NCBI GenBank assembly: GCA_017630975.1
Contig: JAGBUF010000264.1
Coordinates: 1 to 7,271 of the forward strand
Reading direction: 5' to 3'
Source of the DNA: Paraprevotella sp.
GTDB taxonomy: Bacteria > Bacteroidota > Bacteroidia > Bacteroidales > Bacteroidaceae
DNA length: 7,271 bases
The notes under the pieces are model-generated. The model did not search any database. It was not told where the DNA came from and saw only the letters and a list, made by a program, of their open reading frames with translations. Numbering within the stretch: the stretch's first letter is position 1; the number at the start of each line of letters is the position of its first letter. The position numbers and the translations under genes were made by a program. Shown here in pieces: positions 5,825 to 7,271 of the stretch.

Positions 5825-7271
5825 ATGATAGAAGAATATCAACTCAGATTACTTCCCGAGCAAGCATTCAATGAACAAACCTTGCGTCGTTACATTTCCC
5901 GCGAGAAAGGGAAAGATGAACGCACGATTATGGCTGTGAGGGTTTTAAAACGTAGTATCGATGCACGTCAACGTACCATATTTGTCAATCTGAAGGTACG
6001 TGTATATGTGAATGAGTTACCACAAGATGAGGAATATACACTGATAGAATATCAGAATGTAGAGCATGGGAAACCTGTAATTATTGTTGGAGCCGGTCCT
6101 GGAGGATTGTTTGCTGCCCTGCGTTTGATTGAGTGCGGGTGCAAGCCCATTGTGGTGGAACGTGGTAAGAATGTTCGTGACAGAAAAGTGGATTTGGCGA
6201 AAATCTCTCGAGAACATAACGTGGATGCTGAAAGTAATTATAGCTTTGGCGAAGGAGGAGCAGGTGCATATTCTGATGGCAAATTGTTTACACGTAGTAA
6301 GAAGCGGGGGAATGTGGAGAAAATACTCAATGTGTTCTGTCAACATGGAGCCAGTACAGCTATATTACAAGATGCTCATCCTCATATTGGTACTGACAAA
6401 TTGCCTCGTGTGATAGAGAATATGAGAAACACCATTCTGCAATGTGGTGGAGAGGTGCATTTTGGGACAAGGATGGATGCTTTGATTGTAGAAAAGGACC
6501 AAGTAGTCGGAATTGAAACAAATACAGGAAAAACTTATTATGGACCTGTAATTTTGGCCACCGGACATTCTGCACGTGACGTATATAGATGGTTGTATGA
6601 TAATGGTGTAGAAATTGAAGGGAAGGGGTTGGCTGTTGGTGTACGTTTAGAACATCCTTCACATTTGATTGATTGTATACAGTATCATAATAAGAATGGT
6701 CGTGGGAAATACTTGCCGGCAGCAGAGTATAGTTTTGTCCAGCAAGTTGAAGGACGTGGTGTATATAGTTTCTGTATGTGTCCCGGTGGTTTTATCGTTC
6801 CGGCGGCAAGCGGTCCAAGACAAATAGTCGTGAATGGAATGTCGCCCAGTAACCGTGGTTCCAAATGGAGTAATTCCGGAATGGTGGTGGAATTACGGCA
6901 AGAAGATTTAAATGAGAAATCAATAAAAGATTTTATATCTGTTTTGAAAGAACCTCTTGATGTCACTCATCCGTTGGCGATGATGCAGTTTCAAGAAGTG
7001 CTGGAAGAACAAAATTGGTTGCAAGGGAATTGTCGGCAGACAGCACCGGCACAAAGGATGTTGGATTTTGTGAAAGGGAAATTGAGCTATGATTTGCCGG
7101 CAACTTCTTATGCACCGGGACTGGTCTCTTCTCCATTGCATTTTTGGATGCCTCAGTTCGTCACAAGGCGTTTGGCTGAAGGATTTCAACGTTTTGGAAA
7201 GTATTCTCCGGGTTTCATGACCAATGAAGCTGTGATGATTGGAGTTGAGAGCAGAACGTCAGCTCCAGTCC
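5825..7271 (+). CDS. FAD-dependent dehydrogenase, COG2509-type (NAD(FAD)-utilizing), 3' end cut by window
   Basis: The frame stays open from ATG 5825 to the window edge, giving 482 residues of a flavoprotein whose family is usually somewhat over 500, so about 40 residues are probably missing. Residues 1-82 form the small N-terminal domain typical of these proteins, including VRVLKRSIDAR (38-48). The dinucleotide-binding fold follows with VIIVGAGPGGLFAALRL (85-101, GxGxxG at 89-94) and the acidic end VVER (110-113). The family hallmark FGEGGAGAYSDGKL spans 141-154, and ILATGHSARD (243-252) is a second FAD-contact-type motif. The visible end, near FMTNEAVMIGVESRTSAPV (464-482), is where relatives continue into the final flavin-contacting segment. 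The enzyme's physiological substrate is not known to me. The gene starts 18 nt after radA and is probably cotranscribed with it. Its link to the uptake operon is only positional. A distant geranylgeranyl-reductase-like flavoprotein is a less likely label. Confidence 0.9.
   Translation, partial: MIEEYQLRLLPEQAFNEQTLRRYISREKGKDERTIMAVRVLKRSIDARQRTIFVNLKVRVYVNELPQDEEYTLIEYQNVEHGKPVIIVGAGPGGLFAALRLIECGCKPIVVERGKNVRDRKVDLAKISREHNVDAESNYSFGEGGAGAYSDGKLFTRSKKRGNVEKILNVFCQHGASTAILQDAHPHIGTDKLPRVIENMRNTILQCGGEVHFGTRMDALIVEKDQVVGIETNTGKTYYGPVILATGHSARDVYRWLYDNGVEIEGKGLAVGVRLEHPSHLIDCIQYHNKNGRGKYLPAAEYSFVQQVEGRGVYSFCMCPGGFIVPAASGPRQIVVNGMSPSNRGSKWSNSGMVVELRQEDLNEKSIKDFISVLKEPLDVTHPLAMMQFQEVLEEQNWLQGNCRQTAPAQRMLDFVKGKLSYDLPATSYAPGLVSSPLHFWMPQFVTRRLAEGFQRFGKYSPGFMTNEAVMIGVESRTSAPV

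Overview
The window looks like chromosomal DNA from a member of the order Bacteroidales, most likely Bacteroides or Phocaeicola. All six genes lie on the plus strand. The DNA is moderately AT-rich, start codons are preceded by A-rich leaders without clear Shine-Dalgarno sites, and two lipoproteins carry Bacteroidetes-style signal peptides. The genus call is inference from sequence style and family resemblance, not from a search.

Positions 26-4328 hold a tightly packed uptake operon. It encodes a surface-type beta-propeller lipoprotein of the DUF5074/BtuG kind, a periplasm-facing lipoprotein resembling BtuF/FecB binding proteins, a FecCD/BtuC-type permease and a BtuD/FecE-type ATPase. Gaps are 3 nt, 14 nt and a 1-nt stop/start overlap. 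The layout matches the corrinoid (vitamin B12) uptake loci known from gut Bacteroides, where BtuG captures the ligand and passes it to a TonB-dependent BtuB barrel, and BtuF-BtuCD moves it across the inner membrane. A siderophore or heme substrate cannot be excluded from this sequence. The first 14 bases could be the end of an upstream barrel gene (Ile-Asn-Phe-stop), and any cobalamin riboswitch would lie upstream of the window.

Positions 4394-5806 encode RadA, the DNA-repair and branch-migration ATPase, starting 65 nt after the ATPase gene. From 5825 to the window edge runs a COG2509-type FAD-dependent oxidoreductase that is open at its 3' end. These two look like housekeeping genes beside the uptake operon, not parts of it.

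No RNA genes, mobile elements, CRISPR arrays, convincing terminators or gene-free stretches over 70 nt were seen. I found no evidence for an entirely new system. The most notable oddity is the transporter ATPase: the Walker B aspartate, normally almost invariant, reads as tyrosine (TAT at 3825-3827), while Walker A, the signature motif, the catalytic glutamate and the H-loop histidine are intact.
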